A stretch of 64,000 bases of DNA from Halorientalis persicus. GTDB taxonomy: Archaea > Halobacteriota > Halobacteria > Halobacteriales > Haloarculaceae. The stretch spans positions 248,001 to 312,000 of the forward strand of contig NZ_FOCX01000002.1 in assembly GCF_900110215.1 (NCBI RefSeq), read 5' to 3'. This document shows, piece after piece, positions 29,001 to 37,516 of the stretch. The notes under the pieces are model-generated. The model was not told the DNA's origin. It worked only from the letters and a program-made list of their open reading frames with translations, and made no database searches. Made by a program: the position numbers and the translations under genes. The number at the start of each line of letters is the position of its first letter. Within the stretch, counting starts at the first letter, position 1.

Positions 29001-29648
29001 GAAACCGAGATGGAGAAGCTCGAACCCGTCAATATGCTCGCCATCGAGGAGTACGACGAGGTGGCCGACGATCTCGAGGACCTCGAAGGGAAAAAGGAGA
29101 CGTTGGTCGAGGAGGCCGACGGCATCCGCGACCGGATCGACACCTACGAGGCCAGAAAGAAGGAGACGTTCATGGATGCCTACGAAGGTATCAACGAGCA
29201 GTTCGAGGACATCTTCGAGCGGCTCTCGAACGGGACCGGGACGCTTCACCTCGAAGACGAGGACGATCCGTTCGACGGTGGGCTGACGATGAAGGCCCAG
29301 CCCAAGGACAAGCCGATCCAGCGGCTGGCGGCGATGTCCGGCGGGGAGAAGTCCCTGACGGCGCTGGCGTTCATCTTCGCCATCCAGCGGTACAACCCCG
29401 CGCCCTTCTACGCGCTCGACGAGGTGGACGCCTTCCTCGATGCGGCCAACGCCGAGATGGTCGGGGAGATGGTCGACGAACTCGCGGGCGAGGCGCAGTT
29501 CGTCGTGGTGTCGCACCGGTCGGCGCTGCTGGAGCGGTCCGAGCGGGCCATCGGCGTCACGATGCAGGAGGACAACATCTCCGCCGTGACGGGGATCGAC
29601 CTGAGTAGCGTCGGGGACGGCGACGAGGAGGTGCCCGCGGATGATTGA
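26061..29648 (+). CDS. smc: Chromosome segregation protein SMC
   Basis: This 1195-residue protein has complete SMC architecture. Walker A GPNGSGKSN is at residues 31-39, followed by a long coiled coil (about 170-510) and a hinge (about 525-650, including GRAVTTILNGGIDGVHGTVG). A second coiled coil runs to about 1000, then come the signature MSGGEKSLTALAF and Walker B FYALDEVDAFLD. It forms the ATP-driven ring that compacts and resolves chromosomes. The kleisin gene scpA follows with an 8-bp overlap, so SMC and ScpA are probably made together. No scpB is visible here. Confidence 0.97.
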   Translation: MHIKELVLDNFKSFGRKTRIPFYEDFTTVSGPNGSGKSNIIDSILFALGLARTSGIRAEKLTDLIYNPGHQDGEREGDEEREASVEVILDNSDSTLERGTVVNAAGTEDVGDCSEISIKRRVKETEDNYYSYYYINGRSVNLSDIQDLLAQAGVTPEGYNVVMQGDVTEIINMTPHARREIIDEIAGVAQFDEKKEDAFEELDVVEERIEEAQLRIEEKRDRLSQLEDERETALEYQDLREDKEEYESYRKAAELEDKRAELAGVREEITDLEDELEGLQRELDERQGKVVRLEEDLEDLNAEIERKGEDEQLRIKREIEEVKGEISRLEDAVESAEEKIEDAENERRQAFVQIDRKQEEIDELEGDIRETKVAKSGVKADIQEKEDELAGLEERIEEVGAEFEEVKDELDEKRAALEEEKSEKNDLQREQDRLLDEARRRSNQQREKEEAIEEAEARLPEIDAEISDLEDELEKAAENRSTISGVVEDLKQEKRELQSDLDDIEDEISAKQQEYAELEAKAGQDGDSSYGRAVTTILNGGIDGVHGTVGQLGGVDPEYATACETAAGGRLAHVVVDDDGIGQHCIEYLKSRNAGRATFLPITKMQRRSRPNLPSHDGVVDFAYNLVDFDQEYAGVFSYVLGDTLIVDEMDTARDLMGDYRMVTLEGDLVEKSGAMTGGSSKGTRYSFSGGQGQLERVAARINDLEDERQSIRSDLRDVENRLDDARDRKSDAAEQVREIESEIEALETEREETNERIERLEAELDEIENDREAVSDRMDELEGEIEERTARIEAIEDEIAELESEIEDSELPKLTSRADEVREDIADLEDRRDDLDGDLNELQLEKQYAEDAIEELHDDIEAAQNRKADQEERIEDLEAEIDEQAELLEAKEAAVADLEDELADLKDEREDLKDELKEAKQVRDEQQSKVTSVEDDLDDLRDDEDRLDWEVDELEGQVGDYDPEDVPDHDEVEREIDRLETEMEKLEPVNMLAIEEYDEVADDLEDLEGKKETLVEEADGIRDRIDTYEARKKETFMDAYEGINEQFEDIFERLSNGTGTLHLEDEDDPFDGGLTMKAQPKDKPIQRLAAMSGGEKSLTALAFIFAIQRYNPAPFYALDEVDAFLDAANAEMVGEMVDELAGEAQFVVVSHRSALLERSERAIGVTMQEDNISAVTGIDLSSVGDGDEEVPADD

Positions 29649-30627
29649 CGGTGACGGGGACGGAGCGGACGACAGTGAGGACGACATCCCGCTGAACATC
29701 GCGGGGCACGAGGATCGGGAGCGGCCCGAGGGCGCGTCGTCGATGCTCGGCAGGGACGATGCCGAGGCCGGCGACGACGGACCCGAAACAGCAGACGCTC
29801 CCGCCGTCGACCGACCGAAACCGCCGAGCGAAGCGGACGAGGACGACGTACGGCCGGTCGAGGTCCTGGTCCAACTGGCCAAAGACGACGAGATCGAACC
29901 CTGGGACATCGACATCGTGACGGTGACGGACAAGTTCCTCGACCGGCTGGACGAGGCGGATTTGCGTACGTCGGGTCGGGCGCTGTTCTACGCGAGCGTC
30001 CTCCTGCGGATGAAGAGTGACGCGATGCTGAACGACGACGAGGACGAGGAACCCGAACCCGAGCCCTGGGAGGCGGCGGCGATGGGCGAAGACACGCCGC
30101 TGGATCCGGAGGCCGACCCCTTCGCCTCCCTGGAGCAGGAGATGGACCGCCGGCTCGAACGAAAACGGGCCCGCGGGATGCCCCAGACGCTGGACGAACT
30201 CGTCCGGGACCTCCGGGAGGCAGAACGGGACACCTGGTGGAAAGAGTCCAGAGAGTACGACACCAGCGACAGTCCCGGCACGTACCAGCGGGGGACCCAG
30301 GAACTGGACTACCGGAGCGGCGACGAGTTCCGGATGGACGACGAGCCGACGGCAGCGGACGTGACCGGGACCGCCCACGGCGAGGACATCGACGCGATCA
30401 TCGACGACGTGTACGCGGCCTGCCTCGAACAGTGGGAGGCCGGCCGCGAGGAGGTCCTCTACGCCGAGATCGAGGACGCGGGCGGCTCCCGCGTCGAAAC
30501 CTTCCTCGGGTTGCTCTTTCTGTCCCACCGCGGGCAGGTCTACCTCCAGCAGGACGATCTGTTCGGCGACCTCTGGATCCAGGACCCCAACGCGACGAAA
30601 GGCTCCGAAGAGGCCATCGCGGACTAA
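29641..30627 (+). CDS. scpA: Segregation and condensation protein A (kleisin)
   Basis: This 328-residue protein overlaps smc by 8 bp. After an acidic N-terminal stretch of about 70 residues, the ScpA core is visible: VRPVEVLVQLAKDDEIEPWD, IDIVTVTDKFLDRLDEADL and ALFYASVLLRMKSDAML. A long acidic linker follows, then a C-terminal winged-helix-like part (VETFLGLLFLSHRGQVYLQQ) that should contact the SMC head. It closes the SMC ring as the kleisin subunit. The C-terminal end converges with the DUF7521-like gene, overlapping it by 4 bp. Confidence 0.92.
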   Translation: MIDGDGDGADDSEDDIPLNIAGHEDRERPEGASSMLGRDDAEAGDDGPETADAPAVDRPKPPSEADEDDVRPVEVLVQLAKDDEIEPWDIDIVTVTDKFLDRLDEADLRTSGRALFYASVLLRMKSDAMLNDDEDEEPEPEPWEAAAMGEDTPLDPEADPFASLEQEMDRRLERKRARGMPQTLDELVRDLREAERDTWWKESREYDTSDSPGTYQRGTQELDYRSGDEFRMDDEPTAADVTGTAHGEDIDAIIDDVYAACLEQWEAGREEVLYAEIEDAGGSRVETFLGLLFLSHRGQVYLQQDDLFGDLWIQDPNATKGSEEAIAD

Positions 30628-30965
30628 TCGCGCGGCATCCAGAGGCCATAGAGCAGGCACAGGAGGCCGACGAGCGTGCTCACGTCGCCCGCGAGCGACA
30701 GCGCCACCTCGACGGTCGTCGACATTCCGGGCGCGTAGGTGGCGACCCGGTCGAGGACGACGGTGATTCCGAGCAGGAGGCCGGGGGCCCAGAAGGTCAG
30801 CAGGAAGCCGGTCGCGACGAACAACATCGGGAGGCTCTCGTTGCGCCGGTACCCCCGGAAGGCGACGTAGCCGACCAGAAAGCCGAGGATCGCGATGGCG
30901 AAGGTGAGCGCTGCCGACACGGAGCCGATCTCTCGGACGGTGAACTGGAGCAGGGGATTACTCAT
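30624..30965 (-). CDS. Small membrane protein, DUF7521-like
   Basis: This 113-residue protein has three or four hydrophobic segments: SAALTFAIAILGFLVGYVAF, LPMLFVATGFLLTFWAPGLL, and a C-terminal pair including TLVGLLCLLYGLW. It starts with ATG overlapping the stop of the winged-helix regulator gene (ATGA). The regulator plus small hydrophobic protein pair is common in haloarchaea, and I recall the membrane partner as DUF7521. Possibly the regulator controls the membrane protein, or the pair senses a membrane signal. No catalytic residues are visible. Confidence 0.75.
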   Translation of the reverse strand: MSNPLLQFTVREIGSVSAALTFAIAILGFLVGYVAFRGYRRNESLPMLFVATGFLLTFWAPGLLLGITVVLDRVATYAPGMSTTVEVALSLAGDVSTLVGLLCLLYGLWMPRD

Positions 30966-31306
30966 CTGAGATCCTCCACGAATTGCGTGAATCGGTCGGC
31001 CATGCGGTCCCGTCTCGACAGGCGGATCGTGAGTCCGTCGGCCGAGAGGTCGACGACGACGCGGTCGAGGCTGGCGGTAAAGACCTTGTAGTGGTGGCCG
31101 TCCGCGTCGGCCCGGGTCTGTTCGGTGACCAGATCGTGGGCACGGAGGTCCTCCAGTCGGCGGTAGACGGTCGGCTGGGAGACGCCACAGCGGTCGCTGA
31201 GTTCCTCGGCCGACAGGGCGTCCGCGGCGGTCGCTTCGAGGATCGTCCGCGCACAGTCGTCGGCCAAAAGCGTCGCGATGGCGTCGACATCGCTGTCTGC
31301 ATCCAC
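30962..31306 (-). CDS. ArsR-like winged-helix regulator
   Basis: The start is GTG at 31306 (read as MDADSDVDAIATLLADDCAR) and gives 114 residues. The helix-turn-helix is clear: LSAEELSDRCGVSQPTVYRR with the wing after LEDLRAHDLVTEQT. The C-terminal part (SLDRVVVDLSADGLTIRLSR) resembles the effector end of haloarchaeal ArsR-type regulators paired with DUF7521 membrane proteins. There is no obvious metal-binding cysteine pair. It forms an overlapping operon with the membrane gene at 30624. Confidence 0.82.
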   Translation of the reverse strand: MDADSDVDAIATLLADDCARTILEATAADALSAEELSDRCGVSQPTVYRRLEDLRAHDLVTEQTRADADGHHYKVFTASLDRVVVDLSADGLTIRLSRRDRMADRFTQFVEDLR

Positions 31307-31406
31307 AGTACCACCACTCGGGGACGGATCATCAACCGCGCCGCACGGCTTCAGTCGCTGAAACCGGGGCTACCGGCTTATATCCACGGGCATCCTCCAC
31401 GTAGAT

Positions 31407-31562
31407 ATGGTCGCGATCAACGAAACGACCCTCGGGCTGACCTTCGCCGTCCTCGGCGTGGTCTTCTCGGTCGCGTGGCTGCTCCTCGGCCTGTACGGCA
31501 TCAACAGCCTCCGGGAGATCAAAGAGAAACTGGACGAGAACGAGGGGGACACGGAGCCGTAG
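31407..31562 (+). CDS. Single-span membrane microprotein (51 residues)
   Basis: ATG at 31407 opens a 51-residue frame starting MVAINETTLGLTFAVLGVVF. One hydrophobic helix (about residues 8-31) is followed by a charged amphipathic stretch (INSLREIKEKLDENEGD) and a TAG stop. The hydrophobic-then-acidic composition looks like a real haloarchaeal small membrane protein, and no gene occupies the other strand. Function is unknown. It is divergent from the winged-helix regulator, with about 100 bp between the starts. Confidence 0.55.
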   Translation: MVAINETTLGLTFAVLGVVFSVAWLLLGLYGINSLREIKEKLDENEGDTEP

Positions 31563-31669
31563 GACGGGTCACCGCACCGAACGTTCGGTGAGCGTTATTC
31601 GTCGCGCTCGTCATCTCAGTCCGCCAAGAACGGGTGATTAACCGTCTGGACGTGGAAGTCAGTGACGCG

Positions 31670-31894
31670 ATGGCAGACCACTCGTTCGGCCCGCTGGGCT
31701 GGGTCTCGGCCGCGGGCTTCGTCATCCTGAGTCTGTTGTACGTCGTCGACGCGTGGGGCATCGCCCAGTGGCCAATGTCACTCGCCGTGACCGGTGCAGT
31801 CGCGCTCCTGGCGGCCGCGGGCGCGATCCTGCTCTGGTACGGCAACGACCCGACCGCCACCGAAGAGGAGTACGGCGCGACCGAAACCCGGTGA
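31670..31894 (+). CDS. Two-span small membrane protein
   Basis: ATG at 31670 (MADHSFGPLGWVSAAGFVIL) gives 74 residues; an in-frame GTG at 31634 would add 12. Two hydrophobic helices are visible (WVSAAGFVILSLLYVVDAWG and SLAVTGAVALLAAAGAILLW), with a short acidic tail EEEYGATETR. I do not recognise the family. It stands alone on the plus strand between small genes. Confidence 0.6.
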   Translation: MADHSFGPLGWVSAAGFVILSLLYVVDAWGIAQWPMSLAVTGAVALLAAAGAILLWYGNDPTATEEEYGATETR

Positions 31895-31968
31895 TCGTGA
31901 CCTTTTTTCGACACCGACTGGCCCGGCGAAAGAGCTATGACAGTTCGTGTTGTATGGTAGCTATACCC

Positions 31969-32076
31969 ATGACACCGACCAAATTCCAGGAGCGGCTGGC
32001 CGAGAGCGAGGATCGAGTCGACACCGAACAGTTCCTCCAGGCGCTCCAGTACGTCCGGGACGACGGCCATCGGTGA
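31969..32076 (+). CDS. Possible 35-residue acidic peptide
   Basis: A short frame from ATG at 31969 reads MTPTKFQERLAESEDRVDTE and ends LQYVRDDGHR; an in-frame ATG at 31954 would add five residues. The composition is acidic and helix-forming like other haloarchaeal microproteins. The opposite strand holds no better candidate. Without a homologue the call is weak. Confidence 0.35.
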   Translation: MTPTKFQERLAESEDRVDTEQFLQALQYVRDDGHR

Positions 32077-32185
32077 TTCCCGGAGCAGGCCGCGCGAGGG
32101 GGGCAAGCGGCTGGTCGGTGAGTGACGTGAGATCACCGCGCGGACCGACGGTAAGTTAATCCGACCCCTCTCCGAACCCGGAGGT

Positions 32186-33085
32186 ATGGACACGCGACAG
32201 GCGCTTCTGGTCGACGCGTTCACCGACGAGCCCCTCACGGGCAACCCCGCGGGCGTCGTGCCCGACGGCGACGATCTCGACGACGAACAGATGCAGGCCA
32301 TCGCGTCGGAGTTGGGCGCGAGCGAGACCGCCTTCCTTCGGTCCTCCGAAGAGGCAGATCGGGCGGTGCGTTACTTCACGCCCGAGACGGAAGTCGATAT
32401 GTGCGGGCACGCGACCATCGCCAGCCACGCCCACCTCTACGAGCGCGACGAGATCGACGCCGGCGAGCACACCCTCGAAACGCAGGCGGGCATCCTCGAC
32501 ATCGAGGTCACCGAGGACGGCGGCGTCTGGATGACACAGAACCAGCCCGAGATCCGACGCGTCGACCTCGAATACGACCGGGTGGCCGACGCGCTCGGCG
32601 TCGACGTGGCGGCGCTGGAGGACGTGGGCGCGGACCTCCCGCTGGCACGCAGTACGACGGGTCTGCCCTTCCTCGTGATCCCCGTGAACTTCCTCGAACA
32701 CATCAGCAATCTCGACCCGGACATGGCCGCCATCACGGAATTGAGCCGCGAAGTGGACACCGCCGGCGTGTACGCCTTTACTTTCGACACGCTGGAACAG
32801 GAGTCGACGCTGCACGGGCGGATGTTCGCGCCGAAGGCCGGCGTCCCCGAGGACCCCGTGACCGGGACCGCCAGCGGCGCGGTTGGGGCCTACCTGCGGG
32901 AGTTCCAGGCCTTCGACGACCTGCCCGACGAGCTGATCTTCGAGCAGGGACACTTCGTCGACCGCCCGGGGACGGTGTACGTCCGGGTCGGCGCGGAGAT
33001 CGAGGTCGGCGGGTGGGCGGTGACCGCGCTGGACGGGGATCTGGTGGTTCCCGAGACCGAAGACGACGAGATCATCGAGGCCTGA
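32186..33085 (+). CDS. PhzF-family isomerase
   Basis: This 299-residue protein matches the PhzF/DapF-like fold. It opens VDAFTDEPLTGNPAGVV, has the catalytic Glu47 in ELGASETAFLR, PETEVDMCGHATIASHAHLY in the first half, and EDPVTGTASGAVGAYL in the second half. PhzF itself isomerises a phenazine precursor, but most archaeal members have unknown substrates. No phenazine genes are nearby, so phenazine synthesis should not be inferred. The gene is monocistronic and followed by PEP synthase on the same strand. Confidence 0.9.
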   Translation: MDTRQALLVDAFTDEPLTGNPAGVVPDGDDLDDEQMQAIASELGASETAFLRSSEEADRAVRYFTPETEVDMCGHATIASHAHLYERDEIDAGEHTLETQAGILDIEVTEDGGVWMTQNQPEIRRVDLEYDRVADALGVDVAALEDVGADLPLARSTTGLPFLVIPVNFLEHISNLDPDMAAITELSREVDTAGVYAFTFDTLEQESTLHGRMFAPKAGVPEDPVTGTASGAVGAYLREFQAFDDLPDELIFEQGHFVDRPGTVYVRVGAEIEVGGWAVTALDGDLVVPETEDDEIIEA

Positions 33086-33203
33086 TTTCGGCCGTTTCGG
33101 GGAGCCTGCATCCCGTCTCGGCCCGTCGGGGGTGGCAAGCGTTGCACGCCACGCTCGGTTCGGAACCTTCTTTATCGGTGTTCTGTACTTCCCAGGTGAG
33201 GAC

Positions 33204-35477
33204 ATGGCTGTACTCTGGCTGGACGAAATCGGGGCAGACGACCTCGAGTCGGTCGGCGGGAAGGCGGCTTCGTTAGGGGAACTGACGGCCGCAGGCCTGC
33301 CGGTTCCCCCGGGGTTCGTCGTCACAGCGGGGACCTACCGACGATTCATCGAGGAGACAGGTATCGACGAGGAACTGTTCGAGGCGGTCGACGTGGACGC
33401 GGAGGACTCGAAGGCACTGGCCGAGGCCGAGGCCCGCGCACAGGAGCTCATTCTGGAGACGGAGATGCCCGAGGACCTGCGCGAGGAGATTCTGGCCTCC
33501 TACGAGGACATCGGCGACGACGAGGCGTTCGTCGCGGTGCGCTCCTCGGCGACCGCCGAGGACCTGCCCGACGCCTCCTTCGCCGGCCAGCAGGAGACGT
33601 TCCTGAACGTCACCGGGCAGGACCTGCTGGATCGGGTCAAGCGCTGCTGGGCCTCCCTCTTTACCCAGCGGGCGACCTACTACCGGCAGGAACAGGGCTT
33701 TTCACACGACAAGGTCGACATCGCGGTCGTCGTCCAGCAGATGGTCGAAGCCGAGAAGTCGGGCGTGATGTTCACGTCTCACCCCTCGACCGGGGAACGA
33801 CAGGTCATCATCGAGGCCGCCTGGGGACTCGGTGAGGGCGTCGTCTCCGGGTCGGTCACGCCGGACAACTACGTGATCGACCGGGAAACCGGCGCGGTGA
33901 CCGACGTGGAGGTCGCCGACAAGAAGACGATGTACTCCAAGGATCCCGAGACCGGTGAGACCAACGAGCGACCCGTCCCGGAGGAAAAGCGCAACGAACG
34001 GGTCATCGACGATACCGAGATCGAGCGGCTGGTCGAGCTCGGCGAGCAGGTCGAGGACCACTACGACACTCCACAGGACGTGGAGTGGGCTATCTTCGAG
34101 GGCGAAGTGTATATGCTGCAGTCCCGACCGATCACCACGATCTCGGAGGACGGGGAGTCGGCCGCGACCGCCGACGGCTCCGGCGCGGCGGCCACCCAGA
34201 AAGACGAGGAGGACGTGCTGCTCTCCGGCCTGGGCGCGAGCCCGGGCATCGCCTCGGGCGCAGTGCGGATCGTCGACAAGCTCGACCAGCTCGACAAGGT
34301 CGGCGAGGGCGACATCATCGTCACCGAGATGACGACGCCGGACATGGTGCCCGCGATGAAACGCGCCGCCGGGATCGTCACCAGCGAGGGTGGGATGACC
34401 TCCCACGCCGCCATCGTCGCGCGCGAACTCGGTGCGCCCGCGGTCGTCGGGACCGGCGGGGCGACCGACGCGCTCGAAGACGATCAGCTGGTCACCCTGG
34501 ACGGTGACAAGGGGACCATCCGCGAGGGCGTCGAGACCGAGGACGAGACCGAACCCGTCGAGGAGGTCCGACCGCAGGCCCCCGTCAAGCCCATGACGGC
34601 GACGGAGGTCAAGGTCAACGTCTCGATTCCCGAAGCGGCCGAGCGTGCCGCGGCGACCGGTGCCGACGGCGTCGGCCTGCTCCGGATCGAGCACATGATC
34701 CTCTCGACGAACAAGACGCCCGAACGCTACATCGAGGATCACGGCGAAGACGCCTACATCGAGGAGATCGTCGACGGCGTCCGCGGAGTCGCAGACGAGT
34801 TCTACCCGCGTCCGGTCCGGGTCCGCACGCTCGACGCGCCGACCGACGAGTTCCGCCAGCTGGAAGGTGGCGAGAACGAGCCCGAGGAACACAACCCGAT
34901 GTTGGGCTACCGGGGCATCCGTCGGAGTCTCGACACGCCGGACGTGTTCAAACACGAACTCGAAGCCTTCCGGCAACTGTTCGAGATGGGCTACGACAAC
35001 GTCGAGATCATGTTCCCCCTCGTCAACGACGCCGAGGACGTGCTACGGGCCAAGGGCCTCATGGAGGAGGCCGGCATCGACCCCGAGAAACGCTCCTGGG
35101 GTGTCATGATAGAGACGCCCGCCGCGGCCCTGGGCGTCGAGAAGATGGCCGAAGCCGGCATCGACTTCGCCTCCTTCGGCACGAACGACCTCACACAGTA
35201 CACGCTCGCCGTCGACCGCAACAACGGGAACGTCGCCGATCGGTTCGACGAACTCCACCCTGCCGTTCTCGATCTGATCAGCCAGACCATCGAGACCTGC
35301 CGCGACCACGACGTGAACACCTCGATCTGTGGCCAGGCCGGCTCCAAGCCCCGGATGGTCAAACACCTCGTCAACGAGGGTGCGACCTCCATCTCGGCCA
35401 ACATCGACGCCGTTCGCGACGTCCAGCACGAAGTCAAGCGCGTCGAGCAGAAACTCCTGCTCGACTCGGTCCGCTAA
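33204..35477 (+). CDS. ppsA: Phosphoenolpyruvate synthase
   Basis: ATG at 33204 (MAVLWLDEIGADDLESVGGK) gives 757 residues; the open frame upstream adds only 24 unconvincing codons. The N-terminal ATP-grasp domain has VGGKAASLGELTAAGLPVPP and AVRSSATAEDLPDASFAGQQ. The swivelling phosphohistidine domain has GGMTSHAAIVAREL with His401. The C-terminal TIM barrel has FGTNDLTQYTLAVDRNNGN and the catalytic cysteine in VNTSICGQAGSKP. It converts pyruvate and ATP to PEP, AMP and phosphate for gluconeogenesis. CTTTATC near 33169-33175, about 32 bp before the start, is a likely TATA box. Confidence 0.95.
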   Translation: MAVLWLDEIGADDLESVGGKAASLGELTAAGLPVPPGFVVTAGTYRRFIEETGIDEELFEAVDVDAEDSKALAEAEARAQELILETEMPEDLREEILASYEDIGDDEAFVAVRSSATAEDLPDASFAGQQETFLNVTGQDLLDRVKRCWASLFTQRATYYRQEQGFSHDKVDIAVVVQQMVEAEKSGVMFTSHPSTGERQVIIEAAWGLGEGVVSGSVTPDNYVIDRETGAVTDVEVADKKTMYSKDPETGETNERPVPEEKRNERVIDDTEIERLVELGEQVEDHYDTPQDVEWAIFEGEVYMLQSRPITTISEDGESAATADGSGAAATQKDEEDVLLSGLGASPGIASGAVRIVDKLDQLDKVGEGDIIVTEMTTPDMVPAMKRAAGIVTSEGGMTSHAAIVARELGAPAVVGTGGATDALEDDQLVTLDGDKGTIREGVETEDETEPVEEVRPQAPVKPMTATEVKVNVSIPEAAERAAATGADGVGLLRIEHMILSTNKTPERYIEDHGEDAYIEEIVDGVRGVADEFYPRPVRVRTLDAPTDEFRQLEGGENEPEEHNPMLGYRGIRRSLDTPDVFKHELEAFRQLFEMGYDNVEIMFPLVNDAEDVLRAKGLMEEAGIDPEKRSWGVMIETPAAALGVEKMAEAGIDFASFGTNDLTQYTLAVDRNNGNVADRFDELHPAVLDLISQTIETCRDHDVNTSICGQAGSKPRMVKHLVNEGATSISANIDAVRDVQHEVKRVEQKLLLDSVR

Positions 35478-35502
35478 CCAGCCAGGGACTGTTTTCGCCG
35501 TC

Positions 35503-36246
35503 TTACCGCCCGAACATCTCGAACTTGTCCCGCCGGTAGAGGTCGATCTCCGCGGCCATCGAGGGCGACTGTCTGGCCGCGAAGGCGATGGCCTCGGCAA
35601 TCTCGGCCGGTTCGCTGGCCTCGCCCTCGTCGAACCGTTCTTTGAACGGCGTGCCTTCCTCGTAGCCGAACTCCGTTCGGACCTCGGCGGGGTTGACGAC
35701 GGTCACGGCGAAGTCGTCGCCGACCTGCGCGGAGAGGCTCTTGGCGAACCCGCGGGTCCACCACTTGCTCGCGGCGTAGACGGGGTTGGACGGACGCGGG
35801 TACTCGCCGGCGAAACTCCCGAGGAAGACCATCGTCCCGCTCGATTCCCGGAGGTGCGGGATGGCGGCGCGGGCGGCGAAGAACATCCCGTCGACGTTCG
35901 TGTCCATCATCGTCCGGTACTGGTCCGTGCTCATGTCCTCGATGGGGCCGCCGCGGGCGAGGCCGGCGTTGTTGACCAGTACGTCGAGGCCGCCGAACTC
36001 CTCGACCGTGGCGTCGATGAGGGCCGCCACGGCGTCTTCGTCGGTCACGTCGGTCGGGACGACCAGCGCGGCGGTGTCGTACTCCTCGCGGACGGTCGCG
36101 GCGAGGTCTTCGAGCCTGTCCTCGCTCCGGGCCGCGAGGACGACGTTGGCACCCTCGCGGGCGAGCGCGTGAGCGGTCGCACGGCCGATGCCCGCGCTCG
36201 CGCCGGTGACGACCGCGGTGTCGCCGTCGAGTGAACTCCGTCGCAT
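35503..36246 (-). CDS. Short-chain dehydrogenase/reductase (SDR)
   Basis: This 247-residue classical SDR has the cofactor motif TGASAGIG at residues 14-21, NNAG at 92-95, Ser144 and the catalytic YAASK (Tyr157, Lys161). Arg40 after the second beta strand (LAARSEDRL) suggests NADP preference. The family oxidises or reduces alcohols and ketones, and the substrate is not predictable. It is convergent with PEP synthase and divergent from the decarboxylase gene at 36372, with no evident shared pathway. Confidence 0.9.
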   Translation of the reverse strand: MRRSSLDGDTAVVTGASAGIGRATAHALAREGANVVLAARSEDRLEDLAATVREEYDTAALVVPTDVTDEDAVAALIDATVEEFGGLDVLVNNAGLARGGPIEDMSTDQYRTMMDTNVDGMFFAARAAIPHLRESSGTMVFLGSFAGEYPRPSNPVYAASKWWTRGFAKSLSAQVGDDFAVTVVNPAEVRTEFGYEEGTPFKERFDEGEASEPAEIAEAIAFAARQSPSMAAEIDLYRRDKFEMFGR

Positions 36247-36371
36247 CGCCCCCGGCTACGACGGGGCAGTTGTTAACCGTTCGTGCCGTCGCGGTGAACA
36301 GCGTATATACTGCGGTGGTGGGCAGTGAACAGAGCGCAACCCCTAAGCCGGTGCCATCACTTGGATGGAGT

Positions 36372-37424
36372 ATGCAGCGGGTCGAACCGCAGGACTTCAG
36401 CCGCGTTCTCTCCTCGATGTGTACCAAGCCACATCCAGCGGCCCGCGAGGCCGCCGAGGAGTTTCTGGCGACGAATCCCGGCGACCCGGGCACCTACGAG
36501 ACGGTCTCGGAACTGGAGAACGAGGCCGTCGAGATGCTCGGGACGGTCACCGGCCTGCCCAATCCCGCGGGGTACGTTACCTCCGGCGGGACGGAAGCCA
36601 ACATCCAGGCGGTTCGCATCGCCCGCAACCGGGCCGACACCGACCGGCCGAACATGGTCGCGCCCGACAGCGCCCACTTCTCCTTTAACAAGGCCGCGGA
36701 CATCCTCAACGTCGAGTTGCGGACGGCCCCAACCGACGACGACCACCGCGCCGACCCGGAGGCCGTCGCCCGGGCCGTCGACGAGGACACAGTCGTCGTG
36801 GTCGGCGTCGCCGGCTCCACCGAGTACGGCCGCGTCGATCCCATCCCGGAACTGGCCGAGCTGGCCAACGAGGTCGACGCACTCTGTCACGTCGACGCCG
36901 CCTGGGGCGGGTTCGTCCTGCCCTTCACCGACCACCGGTGGCACTTCGGCCACGCGGACATCGACACGATGACCATCGACCCGCACAAGATGGGCCAGGC
37001 CGCCATCCCCTCGGGCGGGCTGGTCACCCACTCGAAGTCCCTGCTGGACGAACTCGCCGTCGAGACGCCGTATCTGGAGTCCAAATCCCAGGCGACGTTG
37101 ACCGGGACCCGGAGCGGTGCGGGCGTCGCCAGCGCCGTCGCCGCGATGGACGCGTTATGGCCCGTCGGCTACCGCGAGCAGTACCACGAGTCGATGGACA
37201 ACGCCGAGTGGCTGGCCGACCGCCTGGCCGCCCGGGGTCACGAGGTGGTCGAACCGGAACTTCCCATCGTCGCCGCCGATATGTCGATGCCCGTCACGGA
37301 GGACCTGCGCCGCCGGGGCTGGCGGGTCACCAAGACCGGGGCAGGCGAGATGCGGGTGGTCTGTATGCCCCACGTCACCCGGTCGATGCTCCGGTCGTTC
37401 GTGGCCGAACTCGACTGGTTCTGA
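36372..37424 (+). CDS. mfnA: Aspartate 1-decarboxylase / L-tyrosine decarboxylase (MfnA family, PLP-dependent)
   Basis: ATG at 36372 ([20 protein letters not shown]) gives 350 residues, typical of archaeal MfnA. The group II PLP decarboxylase features are present: [44 protein letters not shown] and the PLP lysine Lys206 in [16 protein letters not shown]. In methanogens MfnA makes tyramine for methanofuran. In archaea without methanofuran the same family is thought to decarboxylate aspartate to beta-alanine for CoA. The latter fits a haloarchaeon and the pantoate kinase and phosphopantothenate synthetase genes at the left end of this window. Confidence 0.88.
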   Translation: MQRVEPQDFSRVLSSMCTKPHPAAREAAEEFLATNPGDPGTYETVSELENEAVEMLGTVTGLPNPAGYVTSGGTEANIQAVRIARNRADTDRPNMVAPDSAHFSFNKAADILNVELRTAPTDDDHRADPEAVARAVDEDTVVVVGVAGSTEYGRVDPIPELAELANEVDALCHVDAAWGGFVLPFTDHRWHFGHADIDTMTIDPHKMGQAAIPSGGLVTHSKSLLDELAVETPYLESKSQATLTGTRSGAGVASAVAAMDALWPVGYREQYHESMDNAEWLADRLAARGHEVVEPELPIVAADMSMPVTEDLRRRGWRVTKTGAGEMRVVCMPHVTRSMLRSFVAELDWF

Positions 37425-37516
37425 CGGGCCGGCGACAGAGTCGGCGCGACCGGTTCCGGAGGTCTCTGTAGTACAAATATGAAAGCTTACAGCACCAGCA
37501 CAAAAATCAGGACGTA

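Noticed and set aside
36372-37424. Methanofuran biosynthesis role for the MfnA-type decarboxylase
   Set aside because: Nothing else suggests a methanogen; the haloarchaeal context and CoA genes favour aspartate decarboxylation.
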